A DNA stretch of 64,000 nucleotides from JANOBD01 sp031411495 (GCA_031411495.1 JANOBD010000100.1:1-64000); one strand, 5' to 3'; shown: positions 6,804 through 15,336, counted from the first letter of the stretch. Program-made: numbers and translations. Notes: generated by a model not told the origin, from the sequence alone.

Positions 6804-7754
6804 TCACGTGCCGATCGGGTGCCATGTGGTCTTCACTTCCTGCGTATCGAGGATGAAGTACGGCGACCGCGCATCCGCTGCGGCCCAATCGACCCGTTCG
6901 TAGACCGTCGGCCGCTTGATGTTCAGCGCCGCCAGTTCGCGCAGGCGAGTGATTTCCTTCGCATCGGTGCCGGCGTAGACGATCGCGTTCACGTCCATGT
7001 GGCTGGCCATCGTGTCGAGCATTTCAGCGCGCTCGCCGGTGAGGAGGTTGACGACGCCGCCGGGCAGGTCGCTCGTCGCGAGCACTTCGCTGAAGGTGAC
7101 GGCACAGAGCGGCTTGGAGGTCGAAGCCAGCGCGACGACGCTGTTGCCGCCGACGATGATCGGCGCGATCACGGAAACCAAACCGAGCAGTGCCGAGCTT
7201 TCCGGGCAGAGCGCGGTGACGACGCCGGTCGGCTCGAGCAGGCTGAAGTTGAAGTGAGACGAGCTGACGGGATTCACGCTGGAGAAAACCTGCTGGTACT
7301 TGTCGGCCCAACCCGCGTAGTAGACGAGGCGGTCGACGCTGTGCGCGACTTCAATGGCGGCGACTGAAGTCGCCACACCGAGCTGGTTCAGTTCGTCGAT
7401 GAACTGCGCTTTGCGACCTTCGAGCATCTCCGCGATGCGGTAGAGAATCTGCGATCGGTTGTACGCGCTGCGCGACGCCCAGCTCGACTGTACAGCTCGG
7501 GCGGCGACAACCGCATCGCGCACATCCTTGCGCGTGCAGCGACAGACATTCGCCAGCGGCTCGCCCTTGGCGTCGCGGATCAGGTAATACCGGCCCGATT
7601 CCGTGCGTGGGAACTTGCCGCCAATGAACACTTTGTAGGTCTTCAGGATGGGAAGACGCGATTCATCCGATGATTCGAGTTCGAATCGCGAAGCAGGCTT
7701 GGCTGGCTTGATCGCACGGTTCATTCGGCCGTTGTTGGATATTCGCTTCGACAT
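6804..7754 (-). CDS. Truncated aldehyde dehydrogenase-like protein lacking the catalytic half
   Basis: The 316-residue protein aligns with the NAD-binding part of aldehyde dehydrogenases (KVFIGGKFPRTESGRYY, YAGWADKYQQVF, PTGVVTALCPESSALLGLV, LPGGVVNLLTGERAE) but the ELGGK glutamate loop and the region with the catalytic cysteine are absent. The 'FTGST' loop reads VYAGTDAKEI. It follows the full-length dehydrogenase on the same strand, and such full/short ALDH pairs are known from deoC-type operons of Actinobacteria and Planctomycetes. It is therefore probably a non-catalytic partner or regulatory subunit rather than a broken gene: the frame is clean and ends with a proper stop. ATG 7754 (MSKRISNN) is preferred to an upstream ATG lying in repeat sequence. 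Confidence 0.78.
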   Translation of the reverse strand: MSKRISNNGRMNRAIKPAKPASRFELESSDESRLPILKTYKVFIGGKFPRTESGRYYLIRDAKGEPLANVCRCTRKDVRDAVVAARAVQSSWASRSAYNRSQILYRIAEMLEGRKAQFIDELNQLGVATSVAAIEVAHSVDRLVYYAGWADKYQQVFSSVNPVSSSHFNFSLLEPTGVVTALCPESSALLGLVSVIAPIIVGGNSVVALASTSKPLCAVTFSEVLATSDLPGGVVNLLTGERAEMLDTMASHMDVNAIVYAGTDAKEITRLRELAALNIKRPTVYERVDWAAADARSPYFILDTQEVKTTWHPIGT

Positions 7755-7763
7755 CGTTCTTCT

Positions 7764-8207
7764 TTCACCACGGAGGCACTGAGACACGGAGGAATCAATT
7801 CGCGACACGGACGATTCCATCAATCATTTTGGGAACATTGAAGTTCGCTAATAGACCAACACGCAAGCCAGTGATCTTCAAATAAGTGAGAAGTTGTGCC
7901 GAGTGAAGCGGCAGAAGCCGATCTACGCATTTGAGTTCAAGAAGAACCTTGTCTTCGACAATCAGGTCGGCTCGATATCCGCAGTCCAATTGGATCCCCT
8001 TGTAGGTCACTGGCAGGTCGACCTGCTTTCTAAATCGCATTCCCATCAAAGTCAGCTCGTGGCAAAGACACATCTCACAAGCCGATTCAAGAAGGCCAGG
8101 TCCCAGCACCCGATGCACTTCAATGAGTGCACCGCGAATCCGACCCGTCAGTTCCTCCTCAATGAGCATTTGCATTTCCCTCCGTGTCTCCGTGCCTCCG
8201 TGGTGAA
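7764..8207 (-). mobile_element. Putative mini-cassette: GxxExxY gene bracketed by inverted dispersed repeats
   Basis: A repeat of type TTCACCACGGAGGCACTGAG + ACACGGAGGAA lies at 7764-7794 on the plus strand and its inverse (plus strand TTCCCTCCGTGTCTCCGTGC + CTCCGTGGTGAA) lies at 8176-8207. The 31-32 bp arms differ at only about two positions and enclose a single gene with no spare bases. The unit sits exactly between two aldehyde dehydrogenase genes that otherwise would be adjacent, 5 bases from the stop of the upstream one. Mobility is inferred from this arrangement; no target duplication was identified. Confidence 0.55.
7795..8169 (-). CDS. GxxExxY-family protein (PD-(D/E)XK nuclease-like fold)
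   Basis: The protein (124 residues from ATG 8169; 126 from ATG 8175) is a clear GxxExxY family member. It has GALIEVHRVLGPGLLESACE, then YKGIQLDCGYRADLIVEDKV, then LLELKCVDRLLPLHSAQLLT and YLKITGLRVGLLANFNVPKM. The D...ELK pair is the PD-(D/E)XK nuclease-type core. The name-giving motif reads G-L-L-E-S-A-C, so the usual tyrosine is cysteine. The flanking repeat supplies GGAGG, 3 bases before ATG 8175 and 9 bases before ATG 8169, so I prefer the latter. Function is unknown for the family; nuclease activity is inferred from fold. It interrupts what looks like an aldehyde dehydrogenase operon. Confidence 0.88.
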   Translation of the reverse strand: MLIEEELTGRIRGALIEVHRVLGPGLLESACEMCLCHELTLMGMRFRKQVDLPVTYKGIQLDCGYRADLIVEDKVLLELKCVDRLLPLHSAQLLTYLKITGLRVGLLANFNVPKMIDGIVRVAN

Positions 8208-8211
8208 CGAC

Positions 8212-9678
8212 TCACTTCACGTACGCCGAGAGCCCATGCAGCCCGCCTTCGCGGCCGACGCCGGATTCCTTGTAGCCGCCGAACGGGCTGGCCGGGTCGA
8301 ACTTGTTGAACGTGTTCGCCCAGACGACGCCGGCTCGCAGCTTGCCGGTCACTTTGAAAATCTTCGCGCCCTTGTCGGTCCACACGCCGCCGCTGAGGCC
8401 GTACGGACTGTTGTTCGCCTTCTCGATCACTTCTTCCACCGTGCGGAACGTCTGCACCGCCAGCACCGGGCCAAAGATCTCTTCCTGCACGACGCGGTGG
8501 CTCTGCGAGCAGTTCAGAAACAACGTCGGCTTGCAGAAGAATCCCTTGTCCGGCAATGAACCTTCCGGCTGCCAGACTTCCGCGCCTTCTTCGCGGCCGA
8601 TGCGGAGATAGTCGCCGATCTTTTCCCACTGCGGCTTGGAGTTGATCGCGCCGATGTCGGTGTTCTTGTCGAGCGGGTCGCCGACGATAAGCGTCTGCAT
8701 CCGCTCTTTGAGCTTTTTGATCAGGTGGTCATGGATCGATTCCTGCACAAACAATCGTGAGCCGGCGCAGCAGACGTGGCCCTGGTTGAAGAAGATGCCG
8801 TTGATGATCCCTTCGACCGCCTGATCGATCGCGGCATCCTCGAAGACGATGTTCGCCGCCTTGCCCCCGAGTTCGAGCGTGAAGTGTTTGTGCGTCGGCG
8901 CGAGCGCTTTCATGATCGCCTTGCCGACTTCGGTCGAGCCGGTGAAGGCGACCTTGTCGACATCGGGATGGTTCACGATCGCCGCGCCGGTTTCGCCGGC
9001 GCCAGTGACGATGTTCACCACGCCCGGCGGCAGGCCAGCTTCGTCGATGATCTCGGCGAGCTTCATTGCCGTAAGCGGCGTCGTCTCGGCGGGCTTGAGC
9101 ACGCAGGTGTTGCCGCACGCCAGAGCCGGCGCAAGCTTCCACGCGGCCATCAGCAGCGGGAAGTTCCACGGGATGATCTGCCCGCACACGCCGAGCGGCG
9201 CGACCTGCTTCCCAGGGAACGCGTACTCGAGCTTGTCGGCCCAGCCGGCGTAGTAGAAGAAATGATTCGAGACGAGCGGAATGTCGACATCGCGCGATTC
9301 GCGGATCGGCTTGCCGCCATCGATCGATTCGATCACCGCCAGTTCGCGGGCGCGTTCCTGGATGATCCGTGCGATGCGGTAGATGTATTTGCCGCGCTCT
9401 TTCGCGGGCATCTTCGACCAGACGTTGTCGTACGCTTTGCGCGCGGCCTTTACGGCCTTGTCGACATCTTCGCGGGTCGCGGTTGCGACCTCGCTGATTT
9501 TCATCTCATTTGATGGGTTGATCGTCGGGAAGTACCCGCCCTTGGCCGGCGGCGTCCACTTGCCGTTGATGTACAGGTCATACCGCTCGCTGATTTTCGC
9601 GTGGCCCGCGCTTTCGGGCGCGGGTGCGTATTGCCAGGCGGTGTTGAAGTCGACGGCGGTATCGGTCTCTTGGTTCAT
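8212..9678 (-). CDS. Aldehyde dehydrogenase (NAD(P)-dependent), full length
   Basis: The 488-residue enzyme oxidises an aldehyde to the acid. It has the complete ALDH set: LYINGKWTPPAKGGYF, IIPWNFPLLMAAWKLAPALA (cofactor domain), KPAETTPLTA, VAFTGSTEVGKAI, the general-base glutamate in FTLELGGKAANIVF, and the catalytic cysteine region FFNQGHVCCAGSRLFV, then EEIFGPVL and PFGGYKESG near the end. The substrate cannot be read from sequence; the pairing with a short ALDH paralogue downstream suggests a sugar- or deoxyribose-derived aldehyde (inference). ATG 9678 (MNQETDTAVDF) is chosen over an upstream extension without family similarity. Confidence 0.95.
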   Translation of the reverse strand: MNQETDTAVDFNTAWQYAPAPESAGHAKISERYDLYINGKWTPPAKGGYFPTINPSNEMKISEVATATREDVDKAVKAARKAYDNVWSKMPAKERGKYIYRIARIIQERARELAVIESIDGGKPIRESRDVDIPLVSNHFFYYAGWADKLEYAFPGKQVAPLGVCGQIIPWNFPLLMAAWKLAPALACGNTCVLKPAETTPLTAMKLAEIIDEAGLPPGVVNIVTGAGETGAAIVNHPDVDKVAFTGSTEVGKAIMKALAPTHKHFTLELGGKAANIVFEDAAIDQAVEGIINGIFFNQGHVCCAGSRLFVQESIHDHLIKKLKERMQTLIVGDPLDKNTDIGAINSKPQWEKIGDYLRIGREEGAEVWQPEGSLPDKGFFCKPTLFLNCSQSHRVVQEEIFGPVLAVQTFRTVEEVIEKANNSPYGLSGGVWTDKGAKIFKVTGKLRAGVVWANTFNKFDPASPFGGYKESGVGREGGLHGLSAYVK

Positions 9679-9822
9679 AGCGCGTACGGCAAAGTGCCGG
9701 CGTGGCAGTGTACCGCATCTGCCGCGAATGCAGAACGTCAAATGCCCGCCTCAGAAAGGCACGAACGCGGCATTGCTGCCGCGCCCGTGCGTCGTGCGTA
9801 TCGATTGAAGCGAACGATCCGC

Positions 9823-10263
9823 TTAACGCGGGCCGCTTCCGGAGGTGCCCGATGCACCGCCGCTGCTCGCACCGTTCTGCGTTTGGCCCGAGGCGCCGCC
9901 CGACCCGCTTCCGGTCGTACCGCCGCTGGAGGCGCCCGACCCGCTCCCCGCAGAGCGCGGGAGGGTGATGTCCGGCGATCCCGCGGGCGTGTCATTGATT
10001 CCATTGCGTTGAAGTCGTGGCGTGCCGTCCGGGTTGACACCCGTGCCGTTCGCCCTGTTCGTGTCCGAGGACGAACCTGAATTGCTCCTTGCCGCCGGTA
10101 CGTTGTCATCACCAAGCGGGTCGTTTCGCAGCCCGTGCATTTCTACATCGGCGCGCGGCGTGGTGGTGTTGTAGGTCGGGTCCAGTGCGGGTTGCTCCTG
10201 GCACCCAAATCCCGCGATGAGGAACGGAGCCGATACGGCCGCGGAAATGAGGAATCGTTTCAT
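9823..10263 (-). CDS. Putative lipoprotein with Gly/Ser-rich low-complexity tail
   Basis: The protein (146 residues) begins MKRFLISAAVSAPFLIAGFG followed by Cys, an n/h-region with a plausible though imperfect lipobox, so lipid modification is likely. The rest has no recognised domain: a polar segment with Asn, Asp and Pro, then about 45 residues composed almost only of Gly, Ser, Ala and Thr. Such tails are usually flexible cell-surface linkers. ATG 10263 is preferred to a frame extension starting at 10293. Confidence 0.65.
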   Translation of the reverse strand: MKRFLISAAVSAPFLIAGFGCQEQPALDPTYNTTTPRADVEMHGLRNDPLGDDNVPAARSNSGSSSDTNRANGTGVNPDGTPRLQRNGINDTPAGSPDITLPRSAGSGSGASSGGTTGSGSGGASGQTQNGASSGGASGTSGSGPR

Positions 10264-10515
10264 GAAGCGTCTCCCAGTGAAAGTGGTCAGCAAGAACGAT
10301 ACGCAGGCGTGCTGCCAGCGGTGTTCCCAACGGATGGTAGATACAGGTCGCGCTGCCGATCACCGGGGATTCGCTGTCTTGAATGTGCGGCGCTGCCGGA
10401 TGCAATGAATCAGGTCGGACAGTAGCGAATAAGCGGCACAATGCCTCTGAATCACCCGCCCATCTTTCCAATCATCACGGGTTCCCCGAGTCGATTTCGC
10501 TTTGGGCTACGCAGG

Positions 10516-11382
10516 ATGGACTTGGAATCCTATACTTGGGCAAAGATGCTCGACGACCACCTGAAGATCCTTAATGACATCCACCTACCCGGCTCGACCA
10601 TGCTGCTCGCCCTCGGCGGGTGGATGGATGGCGGGTTTGTCTCCACTGGAACCGTCCGCCAGTTCATGCGCGGCCGCAAACTTGTTGAAGTGGCACGGAT
10701 CGAACACAGCAACTTCTATATCGATACCTTTCCCGGTTCGATGGAACTCGCGTCGCTACTGCGTCCACATGTGAAGTACAACAACGGCCTGATCGAAACG
10801 CTGGAGATGCACGAGAACCAGATCTACGCCGACGTTGAGAACAAGCTCGTGTTCTTCGTCGGCAAAGAGCCTAACCTCAACTGGCACTGCTTTGCCGACT
10901 GCATCCTGGATGTCTGCAAGCGCACCGGCGTGAAACAGGTTGTGTTCGTTGGCAGCTTCGGCGGATCGGTGCCGCACACGCGCGAGCCGCGCATGTTTGG
11001 CTCGGTCAGCCACAAGGAAATGCTGCCAATGCTCAAGCAGTTTGCGCTGCGACCCACCGACTACGAAGGCCCTGCCAGTTTCGCCACATACCTGCTGAGT
11101 CGCGCGCCGGCCAATCACCTGGAGATGCTGAGCATCAGTGTCGAAATCCCCAGCTACCTCGAAGGCACGAATCCGATCTCGATCGAAGCCATCACCCGGC
11201 GGATGAGCACGGCGATGAACATCCCGATGGACTACGACGAGCTTCGCAAGGCCAGTACCGAGTGGGAGGTACAGGTCACCGACGCCGTCGACAAGGACAA
11301 GAAACTCGCAAAAAACATCCGCAAGCTCGAAGACCAGTACGACAGCGAGCTGGTGGATTCGCTGGGGATCGAGGAAAGCTGA
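10516..11382 (+). CDS. PAC2 family protein (proteasome-assembly-chaperone-like)
   Basis: The product (about 288 residues) matches the PAC2/'ATP-grasp-like' family: LPGSTMLLALGGWMDGGFVS near the N-terminus, a central beta-alpha core (VFFVGKEPNLNWHCFADCIL, GVKQVVFVGSFGGSVPHTRE), ASFATYLLSRAPANHLEMLS and a C-terminal helical tail rich in Lys/Asp/Glu. Bacterial PAC2 proteins are soluble and of unknown biochemical role. The start is uncertain: ATG 10516 (MDLESYTWAK) is taken as the first that makes sense against family length; ATG 10441 would add a 25-residue proline-rich leader and ATG 10546 would be shorter. The TGA stop is the first base of a dispersed repeat that fills the gap to trmB. Confidence 0.8.
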   Translation: MDLESYTWAKMLDDHLKILNDIHLPGSTMLLALGGWMDGGFVSTGTVRQFMRGRKLVEVARIEHSNFYIDTFPGSMELASLLRPHVKYNNGLIETLEMHENQIYADVENKLVFFVGKEPNLNWHCFADCILDVCKRTGVKQVVFVGSFGGSVPHTREPRMFGSVSHKEMLPMLKQFALRPTDYEGPASFATYLLSRAPANHLEMLSISVEIPSYLEGTNPISIEAITRRMSTAMNIPMDYDELRKASTEWEVQVTDAVDKDKKLAKNIRKLEDQYDSELVDSLGIEES

Positions 11383-11465
11383 ATGCCAGTGCCGATTGCC
11401 GATTGCCGAATGAAATACCCGGCAGTCATTTACATTCGGCATTCGTCACTCGACACTCGGCATTC
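11380..11465. repeat. Dispersed inverted repeat ('GGCATTCG/GAATGCC' type) between PAC2 gene and trmB
   Basis: The left arm (TGAATGCCAGTGCCGATTGC..., 11380-11415) and right arm (...CATTCGGCATTCGTCACTCG..., 11429-11465) are imperfect inverses built from the 8-mer GGCATTCG and relatives. It begins on the stop codon of the upstream gene and ends 6 bases before ATG of trmB, so the trmB ribosome binding site must lie within or be absent. Confidence 0.65.
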
Positions 11466-11470
11466 TCATC

Positions 11471-12139
11471 ATGCAGACCCGCAACGAGCTCATCATCGAA
11501 CCCATCGGCGTCGCAACCGAGACGCTCAAAAAGCCCATCGACTGGGCCGAACTGTTCGGCAACACCAACCCGGTCGAAATGGAGATCGGATCGGGCAAAG
11601 GCACGTTTCTCACCGAGCAGGCGCGGCTGCACAAGGATATCAACTATTTCGGAATCGAATGGGCCCGCTGGTACTGGAAGTACACCTGCGATCGCCTGCG
11701 TCGACATGACTGCCTGAACGCGCGGGCGATTCGCGCTGAGGCTGGCTTCTTCATCGACGAGTTCGTTCCCGATGCGTCGATCAGCGTCCTGCACATCTAC
11801 TTCCCCGACCCGTGGCCCAAGGCGCGGCACAACAAGCGTCGGCTGATCCAGGAGAAGTTCATGCCAAAGGTGCTGCGCATCCTGAAGCCCGGCGGCCGGC
11901 TGCAGGTGGTGACCGATCACGCCGACTACTGGGCCCAAATCGAGCCGACCATTCGAAACACGCTGGAACTCGAAGTGATCGACTACAACCGCCCCGGCGG
12001 CGCGAAAGACGGCGAGTTCGTCGGCACGAACTTCGAGCGCAAGTACGCCAGAGAAGGACGACCGTTCTACGCGATCGCGGCGGTGAGAATACTCACTACT
12101 GAAGTAGACGCAGTAAAGAAGAACCTCGGCGATGCTTGA
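11471..12139 (+). CDS. trmB: tRNA (guanine-N7-)-methyltransferase
   Basis: The 222-residue enzyme methylates G46 of tRNA with S-adenosylmethionine. The SAM-binding motif is MEIGSGKGTFLTEQA (about residues 36-50); the family signature IYFPDPWPKARHNKRRL lies around residue 108; TNFERKY near the C-terminus matches the conserved 'T.fe.ry' element. Length is normal. ATG 11471 begins 6 bases after a dispersed repeat. Confidence 0.95.
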   Translation: MQTRNELIIEPIGVATETLKKPIDWAELFGNTNPVEMEIGSGKGTFLTEQARLHKDINYFGIEWARWYWKYTCDRLRRHDCLNARAIRAEAGFFIDEFVPDASISVLHIYFPDPWPKARHNKRRLIQEKFMPKVLRILKPGGRLQVVTDHADYWAQIEPTIRNTLELEVIDYNRPGGAKDGEFVGTNFERKYAREGRPFYAIAAVRILTTEVDAVKKNLGDA

Positions 12140-12182
12140 TGACAGCAACGCCGCCAGGTCGTCGCCTCCATTGGATGCGGTC

Positions 12183-13790
12183 TCAGAAGGCGGAGTCCAC
12201 GATTTCCGCGGCGCCGATCTCGTAACCGCTTCCCTGCGGCAGCGAGTTGCCAAAGAAATCCTGAGTGCCCGGGTCGATTGCAAAGCGTGCTCGCAGATCT
12301 AAACCTGCGCTGCGCAACGGCGAAGCGATCTGCACCGCGAACGCAGCGGCCGACCCGCCAGCGGGATCGACAAACAGGGGATCCACACTCATCCCAACTG
12401 CGACGCCGGCAATCGTCTCCTGCCCGGTGCCGGATCGGAATGCAGAAAGCGAAGTGTAAGTGGTTTTGTCCCACTTGATGGTGAGCGCACTGCTTCCAGG
12501 AATGTGGTAGTCGTTGCTTTCGAATCGGAGGTCGCGCTGCCCTCTGACGTTCGCGACCTGCACCAAGTTGATGCCGTTGCTGCGCGCCTGGAAAATGTTA
12601 TTGCGGAAGTGGAGCGATGTCGTCGCGGTCTGCACGCGGATCACTGCCGGCAAGGTCGTCGCAGGCTGGGAGAGGACGATCGTGTTGTTGTAGACCTCGA
12701 CTTTCGACACGCCACTGCCGCCATCCCACACGTCGATCGCTGCATTGTTCTTCCGGGCATCATTCTCGGAGATGTTGTATCGCACGACATTGTTCCCGAA
12801 CGGACGTGCGCCCCTGAACTGGAAGATGCCGTAGCCAGCCCCGTCGTTGTCATGGCTGTAGTTGTATTCCATGATGCTGTTGGTGACACCGCCATCGAGA
12901 TCGAAGCCGCCGCCGTCGGCGGTGCTATTCGAGCGGTTGTGGTGGGAATGATTGCGGCGAATGGTGATTGCATTGGAATCCCACGTCCAGATGCCGACAG
13001 GGCCACCGACGTGGGTGTTCAGCGCGCCGTTATCGAATGCTTCTGACCGTTGGACCAGACCGATATTGACATCCCCAAGGACGATTCCGCTCCCGCTGTT
13101 GCTCGAATGACCCGGAATGCCGGTGTTTCCGTAGGTCAGACAGTTTTCGACGACGACGTCGGTATGGGCATAGGTGCTGGACCGCGCGTTGAACACTCCG
13201 TACGTCTCGATCCCTGTCAGCCCGTTGTTGTACGCGGCGCTGTTGCGGATGGTGACGTTGGAGAAGCCGCTCTTTCCACGCGTCCCGTAGATCACGATCC
13301 CGCGATCCCGGTAGCCGCTCACGCCGACGTGGTCGATCTCGATGAGACTGAGCTTCACGTCATTTGGCAAGCCGTTGCTGAAGCCGATACCGCTGGAGGT
13401 ATTCGTCGTGCGACCTGACCCGAGGACGTTCAAAGCCACAATCCTGATCCCGGCGACGTTGGTCGCAACGATGCCGCCGCCGGTACCCGAGTAGAGGGTT
13501 GCCCGCTGATCGGCGCCCACATCAGGGGCCAGCGGCGAGAGTGTGAGGGGATCATATGAGCTGATCAGCACCGGACTGTCTTTCGTACCCGCATCTTCTG
13601 CGCCCAGTTGAAGCGTGCCCGCCACTTCCGTCGCGCCGCGAAAGAGCACCTGATCGCCCGGCTCGAGATTCGCCGCATTGACGGCGAGCAGCGCCTCCGA
13701 CGAATCGATGAGATAAGTCGAGAGCAGCCGACGAAACTCGAGTGTCTCTACCCCGTTAGAGGCACGTGAAAACTCATTGTGTCCCGGCAT
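12183..13790 (-). CDS. Extracellular right-handed beta-helix protein with LEPR-XLL N-terminus
   Basis: The 535-residue protein begins with a short polar leader and GVETLEFRRLLST, a LEPR-XLL-type N-terminal signature (consensus LExRxLL[AS]). The rest is a right-handed parallel beta-helix built from short imperfect coils with Asn/Gly turns (VVENCLTYGNTGIPGHSSNS, ITIRRNHSHHNRSNSTADGG, IMEYNYSHDNDGAGYGIFQF), as in pectate lyase or carbohydrate-binding beta-helix proteins. It likely acts outside the cell on a polysaccharide, but no catalytic residues can be assigned. No conventional signal peptide and no PEP-CTERM tail are present. AAGGGG precedes ATG 13790. Confidence 0.8.
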   Translation of the reverse strand: MPGHNEFSRASNGVETLEFRRLLSTYLIDSSEALLAVNAANLEPGDQVLFRGATEVAGTLQLGAEDAGTKDSPVLISSYDPLTLSPLAPDVGADQRATLYSGTGGGIVATNVAGIRIVALNVLGSGRTTNTSSGIGFSNGLPNDVKLSLIEIDHVGVSGYRDRGIVIYGTRGKSGFSNVTIRNSAAYNNGLTGIETYGVFNARSSTYAHTDVVVENCLTYGNTGIPGHSSNSGSGIVLGDVNIGLVQRSEAFDNGALNTHVGGPVGIWTWDSNAITIRRNHSHHNRSNSTADGGGFDLDGGVTNSIMEYNYSHDNDGAGYGIFQFRGARPFGNNVVRYNISENDARKNNAAIDVWDGGSGVSKVEVYNNTIVLSQPATTLPAVIRVQTATTSLHFRNNIFQARSNGINLVQVANVRGQRDLRFESNDYHIPGSSALTIKWDKTTYTSLSAFRSGTGQETIAGVAVGMSVDPLFVDPAGGSAAAFAVQIASPLRSAGLDLRARFAIDPGTQDFFGNSLPQGSGYEIGAAEIVDSAF

Positions 13791-14097
13791 GGCAATCCCC
13801 TTTGAAATGTCTGTAGGACCTAGGGGGTCCTCAGATCGTGGCGAGAGTCAACTCTATCGCGGGCCGAATCAGAAACAACTCATTTCCAGAAGATGGCGGC
13901 GCACGGTCACGTGGTTTGATGTCGCCCGACGAAACGCGCTCCGCGAATAGTCGCCCTCGCGTTCGCAAGGTCTCCACATCACGTCGCGCGACACGGGCCA
14001 TGCGATGGTTTAACGCTTCGCCCCCAATGACATGAAGACGTGATGAGCGTTGTGCCCTTCACGTCTTCAGGTGTTATTTGGCATTGGGTGCCCATGT
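13791..14097. other. Intergenic region without recognised gene
   Basis: The 307 bases between two minus-strand genes hold only short frames with no recognisable similarity. A small inverted repeat AGGACC/GGGTCC lies around 13815-13831, close to the beta-helix gene start, and could be an operator or hairpin. Confidence 0.5.
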
Positions 14098-14850
14098 TCA
14101 TGCCGCTTCCGCATCCACTGATCGGCGCATCGCGGCCTTCTTGATCCGGCGGTTGCGGCCGACCGTTTGCTGGTCGAGGCTCGCCTTGCGCATCGGGTTG
14201 TCCGCGACGATGCGGATCGCGTCCTGCGCATCCGGTGCGAACAGGTCGGCGCCGATTTCCTCGGCAAGACCTTCGGCACGCTTGTAGATTCCGCCGCAGC
14301 ACATGATCTGCATGTCCGGGTTGCTGTTCACTTCGCGGAGATAATCGATGAGCTTGCGGACGCTCGGCACGCCACTGGGCCGCGTCGCGAACATGATGAG
14401 CAGTTGCGGGCGGAACTCGCCGACGAGCATCAGCACTTCGTCGTTGGGCACGCCGCCGCCGGCGAAGCGGACTTCGTAGCCGGCCGCGTCGAACTGGTCG
14501 GCGCAGATTTGCCCGCCGAGCTCTTCGGGCTCATCGTCGCCGCAGAAGATCATGACCCGCTTGCCGTTCCTGGCGACATATTCGAGCTTGGCGGCCTGCT
14601 GGTCGGCGATCATGCGGTTGATCCGCGTCGCGAAGTTCAGCCCGGCTTTGCTGATCTGATCGTCCTTGTAGAGCAGCTGGATCTGTTCCATGACCGGCCA
14701 GACGAGCTTGTTGAGGATCTCCGGCGCCTCGACGCCGCAGTTGGCACAATCTTCGATCACTTGCCGAGCCAGCGCGCGGTCACCCGCGAGCAGCGCCTGG
14801 AGATAAGTATCGGCAATGTTGGTCTGAGCAAGGTTCTTGGTGAGCGACAT
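14098..14850 (-). CDS. B12-binding-fold protein apparently lacking cobalamin-contact residues
   Basis: The 250-residue protein has the two-part layout of cobalamin-binding regulators: a four-helix B12-binding-2 module (about residues 10-85, YLQALLAGDRALARQVIEDC...) and a Rossmann-type B12-binding domain (about 90-210, VMIFCGDDEPEELGGQICAD ... FAGGGVPNDEVLMLV ... MQIMCCGGIYKRAEGL). The lower-ligand histidine of 'GxxHxxG/HE.G' is replaced (DDEPEELG), and the helical module has LYKDDQISKAGLNFATR where CarH-type proteins have Trp and Glu-His. No DNA-binding domain is attached; the C-terminus is basic (RNRRIKKAAMRR). It may bind another ligand or no cofactor. ATG 14850 (MSLTKNLAQ) is chosen; an upstream start adds an unlikely leader. 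Confidence 0.8.
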   Translation of the reverse strand: MSLTKNLAQTNIADTYLQALLAGDRALARQVIEDCANCGVEAPEILNKLVWPVMEQIQLLYKDDQISKAGLNFATRINRMIADQQAAKLEYVARNGKRVMIFCGDDEPEELGGQICADQFDAAGYEVRFAGGGVPNDEVLMLVGEFRPQLLIMFATRPSGVPSVRKLIDYLREVNSNPDMQIMCCGGIYKRAEGLAEEIGADLFAPDAQDAIRIVADNPMRKASLDQQTVGRNRRIKKAAMRRSVDAEAA

Positions 14851-15336
14851 GAGGCGGACTCCACTGAAAATTGACCGGATGATTGATTCACCGGACATCC
14901 TGTCTTCCCTGAATTGACATCCGAGCCGGCATCCATCACCTGCTCAACCGCCCAGATGTTAATCTGGGAAACTTCACACAATAGAGATCGGAGTGTCGTG
15001 GTCAATTTCTTTACCCAAATTAACACGATCTGCGACTCACGGATTATCGTTATAATATTCCCATATTAACTAAATTTCGGCACCGATCCCGTTCGGAAAC
15101 CGAATTTTCGACATCTGCATAATTGGCACCATCCTAATGGTTCATTTTTTACGCAATATATTGATAAAAAGGCTCTTTTGATGGATTTTCCCAGCCCGAT
15201 AAAATCGAATTGCGTTGCGGTTCCGCTTCACTTGTGGCAATCTTCTTCGCACACGTCTGCCGCGCCCGAATTTGTGCCATCGGATAAGCGGCTCAGAACA
15301 ACCATTAGGGGCACATCGAGATTAGGAGATGGATAC
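14851..15336. other. A+T-rich divergent intergenic region
   Basis: This 486-base gap separates divergent genes. It is clearly richer in A+T than the surroundings between about 14990 and 15180, and includes TATAAT at 15051-15056 and further A/T runs. It probably contains the promoters of both neighbours. No gene or structured RNA is recognised. Confidence 0.45.

Noticed and set aside
7677..7690. GTTCGAATC-like T-loop word suggesting a tRNA
   Set aside because: It lies inside the short aldehyde dehydrogenase gene and no cloverleaf can be drawn around it.
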